From an uncultured Methylococcaceae bacterium (lineage in GTDB: Bacteria; Pseudomonadota; Gammaproteobacteria; Methylococcales; Methylomonadaceae): a DNA stretch of 52,379 bases. Both the position numbers and the translations under genes were made by a program. Below, in pieces: positions 26,815 to 35,121 of the stretch (the stretch's first letter is position 1; every line of letters begins with the position of its first letter). The stretch spans positions 1 through 52,379 of the forward strand of contig CAIPDT010000097.1 of NCBI GenBank assembly GCA_903863905.1, given 5' to 3'. The notes below the pieces were generated by a model that saw nothing but the letters and a program-made list of their open reading frames with translations, was not told the origin of the DNA and ran no database searches.

Positions 26815-28877
26815 GTTTATTCGACCACATTAAAAAGACCCCGGATTTCAAACCACCGGTTGTTGATGATAAACCAGAGGATGTCTCGGCAGCCTCAGTT
26901 GTTGCAACGGCTGAGACTCCTCTTGCTTCAGGCTTTGGGGCATCTGCATCGAGTCATTCTTTTTTTCCGAACCCCAGTGCAAGCACTGAAACTGAATTTG
27001 AAACTAATACACTTGAAAGTTCGTCGATTAGCTCTTCATCTAACGAAGCAAAACGTTATTCAGTGGGGATTGATTTAGGAACTACGCACTGTGTCATGTC
27101 TTATGCTGAGATTACTGATACTGAAGATGGTGAATTTTCGCAGCAGGTTATGCCGATTCCACAATTGTTTTCTCCTGGATTGGTAGAAAATAGTTATCAA
27201 TTACCGTCGTTCTTATATCAAGCCCACGAAGCCGAAATTGCTGAGGGCTCTACTTCTTTACCTTGGACGATAAAACCCGACTACTTAGTGGGAGAAATAG
27301 CGCGTAACTTAGGCAGTAAAACGCCCATTCGTTTAGTTTCAAGTGCTAAGAGCTGGTTATGTCATGCGGGTGTTGATTGTAAAGCCCCCATTTTACCGCC
27401 AGAAGCACCCGAAGAAGTTGACCGTGTCTCGCCTTTTCAAGCGACCACCGCTTATTTACAACATTTAAAAGAGGCATGGAAAAATCTTCATCCAGAGGCC
27501 CCGCTAGAAGCACAAGATTTGGTCATTACCGTGCCAGCTTCTTTTGATCCAGCCGCACGAGAATTGACCGTTGAATCTGCACGGGCAGTGGGTTTAGGTC
27601 AAGCTATCTTATTAGAAGAACCCCAGGCTGCGGTGTATAGTTGGATTGAAAAAAGCCAAGGTGATTGGCGTAAGCAAGCTAAGTGTGGCGATATTATTTT
27701 AGTGATTGATGTGGGTGGGGGAACGACTGACTTATCATTAATTGCCGTTACTGAAGATCAAGGCAATTTAGAGTTGACCCGAATTGCGGTGGGTGATCAT
27801 ATTTTACTCGGCGGGGATAATATGGATTTAGCTTTAGCGTATACCGTTAAAGCTAAGCTAGACAAAGAAGGCAAGCGCTTAGAGCCTTGGCAACTTCAAG
27901 CGTTAACGCATAGTTGTCGTGAAGCTAAAGAAAAAATATTTAATTCAGCCACATTAGAGGCGATTCCTCTTGTTATTGCGAGTCGTGGCTCGTCTTTAAT
28001 GGAGGGTAATATTCGAACAGAGTTAACCCGAGAAGAAGTTAATAGGGTCCTAGTGGAAGGTTTTTTTCCAAGAGTCTCAGCCAGTGACCGCCCTGTCAGT
28101 CGAATGCGGACGGGTTTAAGAACGACGGGCTTACCTTATGCACAAGATGCGGGTATTACAAGACACCTCGCGGCCTTTTTAGCTAAACAGCAAAATGCCA
28201 CAAATGAGTTTATAGATATAAACCTACCTGAACACGCGACTTTTTTACATCCAACTGCTGTTTTATTTAATGGTGGGGTATTAAAAGCGGATAGTTTATC
28301 CACGCGTATCATGGATGTTTTAAACACTTGGTTAGTCTCAGAACAAGCACCAGAAGCGCGTCTATTAGCAGGTGCTGATCTTGACTTAGCGGTGGCTCGA
28401 GGTGCGGCGTATTATGGCTTTGTTCGTAAAGGCAAAGGTGTTCGTATTAAAGGCGGTACTGCCGCTGCTTATTATGTCAGTATTGAAAGCTCAATGCCTG
28501 CAGTCCCCGGCTTAGAGCCAGAAATTGTTGCCTTATGTATTGCCCCGTTTGGTATGGAAGAGGGTACTCAAGAAGCGCTGCCTGATGATGAGTTTGGTTT
28601 AGTGGTTGGCGAACCCGTGCGTTTCCGTTTCTTTGCTTCTACCTCACGTCGAGACGATAAAGTGGGTACTCGCTTAGATTATTGGACGGATGAAGAATTG
28701 CTTGAACTAGATGAGTTAGATGTCACTTTACCTGAAGAAGGTCGAAGAACCGGTGAAGTCGTGGCGGTCAACTTATGTGCAGCCGTGACAGAAGTCGGAA
28801 CTTTAGAATTACAGGCGGTCTCCTTAAAGGATAATGGTCGATGGAAAATTGAATTTGATGTCAGAGCCGGCGAATAA
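26811..28877 (+). CDS. Atypical Hsp70-family chaperone
   Basis: The 688-residue protein has an N-terminal Ser/Pro/Glu-rich extension of about 80 residues, then an Hsp70-type ATPase: SVGIDLGTTHCVMSY (84-98), VITVPASFDPAARELT, EEPQAAVYSW, DVGGGTTDLS (300-309) and LFNGGVLKADSL. The C-terminus is not a DnaK substrate domain with a GGxxP tail; it resembles the short beta-rich end of the Hsp70 group that accompanies DUF2760. A second Hsp70 with DUF3731, often part of this locus in other genomes, is absent. Start overlaps the DUF2760 stop. Clients are unknown. Confidence 0.88.
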   Translation: MSLFDHIKKTPDFKPPVVDDKPEDVSAASVVATAETPLASGFGASASSHSFFPNPSASTETEFETNTLESSSISSSSNEAKRYSVGIDLGTTHCVMSYAEITDTEDGEFSQQVMPIPQLFSPGLVENSYQLPSFLYQAHEAEIAEGSTSLPWTIKPDYLVGEIARNLGSKTPIRLVSSAKSWLCHAGVDCKAPILPPEAPEEVDRVSPFQATTAYLQHLKEAWKNLHPEAPLEAQDLVITVPASFDPAARELTVESARAVGLGQAILLEEPQAAVYSWIEKSQGDWRKQAKCGDIILVIDVGGGTTDLSLIAVTEDQGNLELTRIAVGDHILLGGDNMDLALAYTVKAKLDKEGKRLEPWQLQALTHSCREAKEKIFNSATLEAIPLVIASRGSSLMEGNIRTELTREEVNRVLVEGFFPRVSASDRPVSRMRTGLRTTGLPYAQDAGITRHLAAFLAKQQNATNEFIDINLPEHATFLHPTAVLFNGGVLKADSLSTRIMDVLNTWLVSEQAPEARLLAGADLDLAVARGAAYYGFVRKGKGVRIKGGTAAAYYVSIESSMPAVPGLEPEIVALCIAPFGMEEGTQEALPDDEFGLVVGEPVRFRFFASTSRRDDKVGTRLDYWTDEELLELDELDVTLPEEGRRTGEVVAVNLCAAVTEVGTLELQAVSLKDNGRWKIEFDVRAGE

Positions 28878-28907
28878 TTTAATCTATTGACGATATTTAG
28901 GCCAATG

Positions 28908-28956
28908 AACAATCAGTTACTTATTAAGTTAAAATACTTAAAAGGAATTGATTGTT
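28908..28956. terminator. Imperfect hairpin after the Hsp70-like gene
   Basis: AACAATCA (28908-28915) pairs with TGATTGTT (28949-28956), with a second inner stem TTAAGT/ACTTAA. It lies 31 bases past the Hsp70-like stop, so it may end that operon, but it overlaps the -35 of the hrpA promoter. The stem is AT-rich. Confidence 0.35.
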
Positions 28957-28976
28957 TGTATGTGGTATCCTATAGT
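28948..28976 (+). promoter_or_regulatory. Sigma70-type promoter for hrpA
   Basis: TTGATT (28948-28953), exact 17-base spacer, TATAGT (28971-28976). Each hexamer differs from consensus at two or fewer positions. Transcription would start near 28983, giving a leader of about 95 bases that contains the hairpin at 29012-29047. Confidence 0.6.
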
Positions 28977-29011
28977 TGTTAATAAGCTTCAAATTTTAAG
29001 TTTCTTGAATA

Positions 29012-29047
29012 AAGAGACAATATATTGCTCATAACGTATTGTCTCTT
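29012..29047 (+). promoter_or_regulatory. Leader hairpin with T-run before hrpA
   Basis: AAGAGACAATA (29012-29022) and TATTGTCTCTT (29037-29047) form a perfect 11-bp stem with a 14-base loop. Five bases later comes TTTTT (29053-29057), then the coding start at 29078. It resembles a weak intrinsic terminator within the hrpA leader, so attenuation is possible. Confidence 0.5.
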
Positions 29048-29077
29048 AATACTTTTTCATTCTATCTATCTGTTTTA

Positions 29078-32000
29078 ATGTCTTCTTTTGATCTTGTTAA
29101 GCAACTCACCGAACAACTTACCCTCTGTCTCAATCAAGATAGACATGTTTTAAAACGACAATTAGATCGTTTACGTAGCGAACTTAAAAAAGGCAAACCG
29201 ATTGAGGCTCCCCTAAGCACTTTAGCGGGTCGTATTGAGCGCTCGGTCGCCACTCGAAATAAACGTCTTGCGAGTATTCCTCCGCTTAATTTTCCAGACT
29301 TACCCGTCACGGGTAAGAAAGATGACATTGCTCAATTAATCAAAGACAATCAAGTCGTAATTGTGTGTGGTGAAACCGGTTCAGGTAAAACCACGCAATT
29401 ACCAAAGATTTGTTTGTCCTTGGGTTTAGGTGCGGCTGGTTTTATTGGGCATACACAACCCCGACGAATTGCCGCTCGAACGGTCGCTGATCGAATTGCT
29501 GAAGAACTGGGTGAGGGGATTGGTAAGTCGGTTGGCTATAAGATCCGTTTTAATGATAAAACCCATGCAGATTCCTTAGTTAAATTAATGACTGATGGGA
29601 TTTTGTTGGCAGAGTCACAAAATGATCCGTATTTAAGTCAATACGATACTATTATTATTGATGAAGCCCATGAGCGTAGTTTAAATATTGACTTCCTGTT
29701 AGGCTATTTGAAGTGGTTATTACCGAAGCGTCCAGATTTAAAAGTGATCGTCACGTCTGCGACCATCGATACGCAACGTTTTTCGACGCATTTTAACAAT
29801 GCACCCATCATTGAAGTTTCAGGTCGAACCTATCAAGTTGATATGCGTTATCGACCCCTTATCACCAAAGAACCTTTAGAAGGTGAAGACGTTGATGAAA
29901 CTATTGATGAATTGCAAAATGCGATATTGGATGCCGTTGATGAGTTGTATCGGGATTTACGTGGAGATATATTAATCTTCTTAAGCGGTGAGCGAGAAAT
30001 TAGAGAAACCACTGAATCTTTAAAAAAACATCATCCCACTCAGTATGAGATTTTACCTCTCTATTCTAAGTTAAGTGTCAGCGAACAAGAGCGGGTCTTT
30101 AATCCTAAAGGCGGTAAGATTCGTATCGTGCTTTCCACTAACGTGGCAGAGACCTCTTTAACAGTACCGGGTATTCGGTGTGTGATCGATACCGGCCATG
30201 CCCGTATTAGTCGTTACAGTCATCGTAGTAAAATCCAGCGCTTACCCATTGAACGTATTTCTCAGTCAAGTGCTAATCAACGCGCCGGACGTTGTGGGCG
30301 TGTCGCTGAAGGGATTTGTATTCGTTTATATTCACAAGATGATTATTTAGCGAGACCGGAGTTTACAGAACCCGAAATCATGAGAACCAATTTATCAGCG
30401 GTCATATTACAAATGATCGCGTTAAATTTGGGCGATATAGAAGATTTTCCTTTTATAGAACCCCCCGAAGATAAAATGATTCGGGATGGTAAGAATGTTC
30501 TACATGAAGTCAATGCCCTAGATAAGTCGGGCAAGTTGACCGAGGTGGGTAAACAATTAGCTAAGTTACCCACTGATCCTAAGTTAGCAAGGATGTTATT
30601 AGCGGCCGCAGAAGAGCATTGCTTAACTGAAGTCGCCATTATTGTGTCTGTGTTAAGTGTGCAAGATCCCCGTGAAAAGCCTGCGGACAAGATGCAACAA
30701 GCCGACGCCAAACATGCGGCTTTTAGACATCCAGAATCGGACTTCTTAACACTTTTAAATATCTGGAATACCTTTGAAGTACAGAAAAAGCATCTGTCGA
30801 ACAGCAAGTTAAGAAAGTATTGTACCGAAAACTTTTTGTCTTATATTCGGATGCGTGAGTGGTTTGATATTCATGCGCAGATTATGCAGGTGATAAAAGG
30901 GGATTTAAAACTGCATCCGAACACCGATGAAGCCAGTTATGAAAAAATTCATCGGGCTTTATTAACCGGGTTGTTATCCAATATTGGTTTTAGGCATGAA
31001 CCGTATGAGTATTTAGGGGCACGTGGACTTAAGTTTTTTATTTTTCCAGGTTCTGGGTTACATAAATTAAAACCTAAATGGATCATGGCCGCAGAGCAAG
31101 TGGAAACCAGTAAGGTGTATGCGCGTAATGTAGCGCGTATTGAGCCTGAATGGATAGAACATTGTGCGGGCCATTTGGTTAAACATAATTATTACGATCC
31201 CCATTGGGAAAAGAAGTCGGCGCGATGTATGGTGTCAGCCAGAACCTTGTTATATGGCTTAACCTTGCAAGCAGGGCGAAAGATTCCTTATGATCATGTA
31301 GACCCTAAATCGTCTCGTGAAATTTTTATTCGTTCAGCGTTAGTCGATTACGATTATCACAGTAATGCGCCTTTTTATGTCGCCAATAAAAAGCTATTGG
31401 AAGAAGTGGGCATTATTCAACATAAAGGTCGCCGAGTTGATTTAGTTGAAGATGAGCAATGGTTATATCAATTTTATGATCATAAATTGCCAGAAGAGAT
31501 CATCAGTGGGGTTACTTTAGATACCTGGCGTAAAACGGCTGAGCGCGGTAACCCTAAACTACTTTTTCTAACTAAAGAAGATTTAACGCGCGAAAAGAAT
31601 GAAGAGTATGTTAACGAGTGGGATTTTCCTGACAGTAAAAAAATTGGCAACTTAACCCTTAAACTACAATATCGGTTTGAACCTGGACATGATGAAGATG
31701 GAGTGACCGCATTAATTCCGGTACATCAGTTAAATCAGATGACCCAAGAGCCGTTTGATTGGTTAGTACCAGGCTTGTTAGAAGAAAAATGTATCGCGTT
31801 AGTTAAAGCGTTGCCCAAGAATATTAGAAAGCATTTTGTACCCGTCCCGCAAATGGTCAAGCAATGCCTAGAAATAGAACCTGATTTTAAGGGCTTATTG
31901 CAAGAATGGTTAGGGTATCGCTTAAGAAAGATTACCGGAGAAGCCATACCTTTAAATGAGTGGCATTTTGAGAGCTTGACCGAACATTTAAAGATGAATT

Positions 32001-33007
32001 TTAGAGTCATTGATGACCAAGATCAGCTTTTAGATTATGGGCGAGATTTAAAAAAGTTACAGCAAAAATATACCATTAAGGCCGAACAAAGTTTCGATCA
32101 AATTGCCACCGATGAGTTAAATTACACGGGCTGTATTCAATGGGCGTTTGATGATTTGCCAGATACTTATCAGTTTATCCAAAAGGGGCAAACCTTTATA
32201 GGTTTTCCAGCGATTATTGATGAAGGGGATGCCGTCGGTGTACGTATTTTTGATACCCAACAAAAAGCCGCCTTACAACATCAACAAGGTTTAATGCGGC
32301 TATTTCAACTGCGGTTGCGCAAAGAGTGTACGTATATCCACAAAAATATACCGCAATCAACGTCTGCAGAACTCACTTATAATCGTTTGCCTACGCATCT
32401 TTTAATTCCAGCCTTATCCAATGGCCAGTTAAGCGAGCTCGCTTCCTACAAAGAGGATATGTTGTTTTTGATTTTTTACAGTGTGTTTGTAGAAGGTAAA
32501 AAAATTAGGACTCAAGAAGCCTTTGAAGCCTGTTTACAACAAGGAAAACCTGAGTTATTGAGCTTAGCGAATGAGTCAGGTAAGCTGGCTTTAGATATTA
32601 TGGTTCAATATGCAGAGATAAAAAAGACAGTTGAACGAACTTTAAAACCTAATGATCCCTTAGCTAAGGATATCAATCAACAATTAGATTTATTGATTTA
32701 TAGGGGTTTTATTCATCACACGCCTTATTACGCGCTAAAAGCCATGCCACGCTATCTTAAAGCGATTCAGTATCGGTTGGATAAGTTTGATAATAATGCC
32801 CAAAAGTGTCAGGACGTTAATCGTTACGCAACACGGTTTTGGAGTGATGTTGAGAAAAAATCTAAGAAAGATTTAATTATTCCTGAGCACGACCCATTTC
32901 GTTGGGCGCTTGAAGAATTTAGAGTGTCCTTATTTGCCCAGCAACTAAAAACCGCTTATCCAGTTTCGGCTAAGCGCATGGATAAGTTGTGGGATGAGCA
33001 TGGATAG
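29078..33007 (+). CDS. hrpA: ATP-dependent RNA helicase HrpA
   Basis: The 1309-residue DEAH-box helicase is about the length of E. coli HrpA (1300). Motifs: GETGSGKTT (Lys104), TQPRRIAARTVADRIAEELG, D195-E-A-H198 in DEAHERSLNIDFLLG, SATID, STNVAETSLTVPGI and QRAGRCGRV, followed by winged-helix/ratchet, OB-fold and the long C-terminal DUF3418 region (for example ISGVTLDTWRKTAER, IAPL-like GTVDFTYRFEPG-type blocks). HrpA resolves stalled ribosomes and processes structured mRNAs. The ATG at 29078 is chosen; a TTG at 29039 would put the start inside the leader hairpin. No clear Shine-Dalgarno precedes it. It is monocistronic. Confidence 0.96.
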   Translation: MSSFDLVKQLTEQLTLCLNQDRHVLKRQLDRLRSELKKGKPIEAPLSTLAGRIERSVATRNKRLASIPPLNFPDLPVTGKKDDIAQLIKDNQVVIVCGETGSGKTTQLPKICLSLGLGAAGFIGHTQPRRIAARTVADRIAEELGEGIGKSVGYKIRFNDKTHADSLVKLMTDGILLAESQNDPYLSQYDTIIIDEAHERSLNIDFLLGYLKWLLPKRPDLKVIVTSATIDTQRFSTHFNNAPIIEVSGRTYQVDMRYRPLITKEPLEGEDVDETIDELQNAILDAVDELYRDLRGDILIFLSGEREIRETTESLKKHHPTQYEILPLYSKLSVSEQERVFNPKGGKIRIVLSTNVAETSLTVPGIRCVIDTGHARISRYSHRSKIQRLPIERISQSSANQRAGRCGRVAEGICIRLYSQDDYLARPEFTEPEIMRTNLSAVILQMIALNLGDIEDFPFIEPPEDKMIRDGKNVLHEVNALDKSGKLTEVGKQLAKLPTDPKLARMLLAAAEEHCLTEVAIIVSVLSVQDPREKPADKMQQADAKHAAFRHPESDFLTLLNIWNTFEVQKKHLSNSKLRKYCTENFLSYIRMREWFDIHAQIMQVIKGDLKLHPNTDEASYEKIHRALLTGLLSNIGFRHEPYEYLGARGLKFFIFPGSGLHKLKPKWIMAAEQVETSKVYARNVARIEPEWIEHCAGHLVKHNYYDPHWEKKSARCMVSARTLLYGLTLQAGRKIPYDHVDPKSSREIFIRSALVDYDYHSNAPFYVANKKLLEEVGIIQHKGRRVDLVEDEQWLYQFYDHKLPEEIISGVTLDTWRKTAERGNPKLLFLTKEDLTREKNEEYVNEWDFPDSKKIGNLTLKLQYRFEPGHDEDGVTALIPVHQLNQMTQEPFDWLVPGLLEEKCIALVKALPKNIRKHFVPVPQMVKQCLEIEPDFKGLLQEWLGYRLRKITGEAIPLNEWHFESLTEHLKMNFRVIDDQDQLLDYGRDLKKLQQKYTIKAEQSFDQIATDELNYTGCIQWAFDDLPDTYQFIQKGQTFIGFPAIIDEGDAVGVRIFDTQQKAALQHQQGLMRLFQLRLRKECTYIHKNIPQSTSAELTYNRLPTHLLIPALSNGQLSELASYKEDMLFLIFYSVFVEGKKIRTQEAFEACLQQGKPELLSLANESGKLALDIMVQYAEIKKTVERTLKPNDPLAKDINQQLDLLIYRGFIHHTPYYALKAMPRYLKAIQYRLDKFDNNAQKCQDVNRYATRFWSDVEKKSKKDLIIPEHDPFRWALEEFRVSLFAQQLKTAYPVSAKRMDKLWDEHG

Positions 33008-33221
33008 AGAAATTTTGTATGTTTTATTACAAATACAATAATAAAGACGTATTTTTGTTGTGGAGTTAACAGCAGAACTTTTTTTATTGGTAGATAGGCC
33101 CCACACCGGATAAGGATTAAAAGGTTGGTATATATACTGCATAGTTTTATTTGATACTTTAATGCCTGTATCAAAAGAAAGGTGTAGTTAGTTATTTTTA
33201 GTTATTTTGGAGTATGCAAAC

Positions 33222-33434
33222 ATGATTGAGTTAATTTTATTTCTGGCAGTCGCTTTTATAGGTTACATTTTTCTTTCAGGTAGTTCTTTAAATCCATTTG
33301 GAAATAAAGCTTTTTTATCAACTGTTGATAAAATAAACGTACCTGAAGATTCTGTATTAAGAAGACATTTTTTAGCGCAGTTAGCGGTAGAAAATGCCTT
33401 GGTTGCTGCTGAGATTAAAAGACGCTTAGCTTGA
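33222..33434 (+). CDS. Small single-pass membrane protein
   Basis: The 70-residue product starts with a transmembrane helix (about residues 2-20), followed by a short polar helix-rich tail ending in VAAEIKRRLA. Family not recognised. TTTTGGAG precedes the ATG at 33222 by nine bases, which favours this start over the TTG at 33207. It stands alone after hrpA and before the inverted repeat at 33491-33565. Confidence 0.6.
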   Translation: MIELILFLAVAFIGYIFLSGSSLNPFGNKAFLSTVDKINVPEDSVLRRHFLAQLAVENALVAAEIKRRLA

Positions 33435-33490
33435 TTAGTGTCGTTAGTTGTTCAAATATTAAGTGTAAATAGAATTTAAACTTAATCTTA

Positions 33491-33565
33491 TTGAGTTTGT
33501 AGTTGAGATAGAACGTTGTTTAGTTAAGCTAAATCAGTTAGCCCTATCAAAGACTACAAACTCAA
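33491..33565. repeat. Large inverted repeat / hairpin element
   Basis: TTGAGTTTGTAGT (33491-33503) and its exact complement (33553-33565) form a 13-bp stem; inside, GATAG pairs with CTATC after a small internal bulge, and TTTAG/CTAAA can pair near the loop. The whole forms one long hairpin of about 75 bases in the 288-base gap between two small genes. It could be a MITE-like remnant, an IS end pair or a structured RNA; no target-site duplication was identified. Confidence 0.6.
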
Positions 33566-33722
33566 GTTTCCGCAGATATCCAAATAACCAAATTGAAATA
33601 TTTGTGAATATCCCCACACCTATACCAACGATTAATAGGAAAGACTGACCAATTATAAAATGCCAGTCGTCAGCCCAGTAACAGGAGTCAAATGACTCTA
33701 AATTTTACTATATGATCTTTTA

Positions 33723-33977
33723 TTGCCTGAAGACGAACAAAAAGCTTATGAGCATTATCAAGATGATTTACATTACCAAGCCAGTATATTCGAGTCTTCT
33801 TTTGGGGATGGTTATTATAAAGGTGAGGTTATAGGGATAGAGAAGGCAACCAAAAATATAGCTCTTAACTTAGCTAAAGAAGGTACAAGCGTTGAGATAA
33901 TCGCTAAGGTAACAGGTTTGTCAGAATTGGATATTAAACAAATTTTAAACGAGTTCGACCACCAAATGCTAACATAA
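33723..33977 (+). pseudogene. C-terminal remnant of a Rpn/PDDEXK-family transposase-like nuclease
   Basis: The 84-residue open frame (TTG start, no ribosome-binding site) matches the end of Rpn-type recombination-promoting nucleases: a D/E-x-K-K-A-Y-E-x-Y-like block (EDEQKAYEHYQDDLHY), then GxxxGxEKATKNIALNLAKEGTSVEIIAKVTGLS. The PD-(D/E)XK nuclease domain that should precede it (about 200 residues) is missing; the frame closes with a stop at 33699. It is thus a decayed mobile nuclease gene, and a hairpin follows. Confidence 0.7.
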
Positions 33978-33988
33978 ACAAACACTTA

Positions 33989-34023
33989 TTTTAACTCACA
34001 AGTTGCTGGTTTGTGAGTTTTAA
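33989..34023 (+). terminator. Hairpin after the Rpn remnant
   Basis: AACTCACAA (33993-34001) and TTGTGAGTT (34011-34019) pair exactly around a 9-base loop and are followed by TTT. It lies 15 bases after the remnant's stop and 22 bases before the end of the convergent Fn3-like gene. Confidence 0.55.
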
Positions 34024-34041
34024 AAAGACTTACGAATTATC

Positions 34042-34602
34042 TTAAGTGACAATAATCGAAACAGGTGCACAAAAATCAGTGACACCTTCAGGGGTAATAC
34101 CCGCCATGATAAAATAATGAATAACACCCACTTCAAGGTCTGTAACCACTGTTGATGCACGGGTAGTGCTATCTAATTGAGTCCAACCGGTAGCATCGAC
34201 AGGTAGAGTGCCCTTGCTGTATTTCCACTCGTATGAATGAGCGCGATTAATGGCTTTAGCATCTAAGTTGACATCACCTGATTTGGTGCCTGCTTTTGCC
34301 GCTAAAACAAGTTTTTGATGGGCTGAAGGAGGTTGGCTAGGATGAAAACCACCGGATAAAATGGATGTTGCATTCCCCTTAGACATTCTTTCGATATAAG
34401 CCGCATTATCACGAAAGGTCTCATCGGCGACGGCTTCACAATCATTCCGTATTGCAATAGCCACTCGATCACCGTTAAGGGCATTAAGGTAGGCCGTTTC
34501 AAGAGCATCAACTACTGCGATAGAAGTTTCTATCGGCACATCTGGTGCAGATAAAGTTGCTTTGATATTGGAAGCCGGGTCAGGATTAATATCAAGCGTC
34601 AA
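34042..34602 (-). CDS. Fn3-like hypothetical protein, possibly interrupted at its start
   Basis: The 186-residue frame has a helical N-terminal part (ETSIAVVDALETAYLNALNGD) and a fibronectin-III-like C-terminal part (SYEWKYSKG, ATGWTQLDST, VTDLEVGVIHYFIMAGITPEG) ending TDFCAPVSIIVT. Such proteins are common as short, unannotated phage- or surface-associated proteins. The only start in this frame is a TTG at 34602, immediately after an in-frame TAA; reading through that TAA gives MPSLANSSA-like residues starting near 34632 behind TTTTAGGAG. So either the gene starts at TTG or a nonsense mutation splits it. Its C-terminal motif recurs in the remnant at 7-180. Confidence 0.5.
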   Translation of the reverse strand: MTLDINPDPASNIKATLSAPDVPIETSIAVVDALETAYLNALNGDRVAIAIRNDCEAVADETFRDNAAYIERMSKGNATSILSGGFHPSQPPSAHQKLVLAAKAGTKSGDVNLDAKAINRAHSYEWKYSKGTLPVDATGWTQLDSTTRASTVVTDLEVGVIHYFIMAGITPEGVTDFCAPVSIIVT

Positions 34603-35121
34603 TTACGCTGAACTATTGGCTAATGACGGCAATCATTGCGGTAACTCCTAAAATATTTTACCGAAAAATGCAATTAATGTTGCAGTTTCTAAAGTAACAC
34701 TGAATCTTAATAAAAGACGGTGTGTTTTGCGACAATAATTAAATAAAACTAATCTATTCATATGGTTAGGATTTTAGTATTTGTTTGTATTATAAATAGA
34801 TCCCCCTTTATAACGATCAAAAATTGCACATACGCTGCTTTATTAAAAAGATTGTTTACTTTTAAAACTGAAATAATTGCAGCTCAAGAAAAAAAACCTA
34901 TTTGCTAGGTGATTTAATTGGTTTTAAGAATTATCCTATACTTTTTTCTACGGTGAACTTACATCGTTCAATACTTTTAGAAAGTAAAGGTACAAAGAAG
35001 CGGAAGTAATGTTATGAATTGTTTATATGTATATGAAGCTAATTTAAAGAAAATGTTTCATTTCATGCAGTTATTATGTCAATGAATATTAATTATAACT
35101 ACAACACCCATAACATCAATT
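34603..35121. other. AT-rich intergenic region, no gene recognised
   Basis: A 519-base gap. It contains the leader fragment of the interrupted Fn3-like gene (34603-34660), a weak minus-strand terminator-like structure (ACCTA 34896-34900, TAGGT 34906-34910, flanked by a run of nine A), and a -10-like TATACT at 34937-34942. A 23-codon open frame starts at 35013 but has no similarity. No ribosome-binding site is evident before the cyclase start at 35122. Confidence 0.5.

Noticed and set aside
29039-29077. TTG start for hrpA with 13 extra residues
   Set aside because: It would begin inside the leader hairpin and the extra residues do not match HrpA; ATG at 29078 fits.
30343-30807. 154-codon minus-strand open frame
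   Set aside because: Fully inside hrpA on the opposite strand, with composition expected of a shadow frame.
33723-33977. Rpn-like frame as a complete functional gene
   Set aside because: The catalytic PD-(D/E)XK domain is missing and the start lacks a ribosome-binding site.
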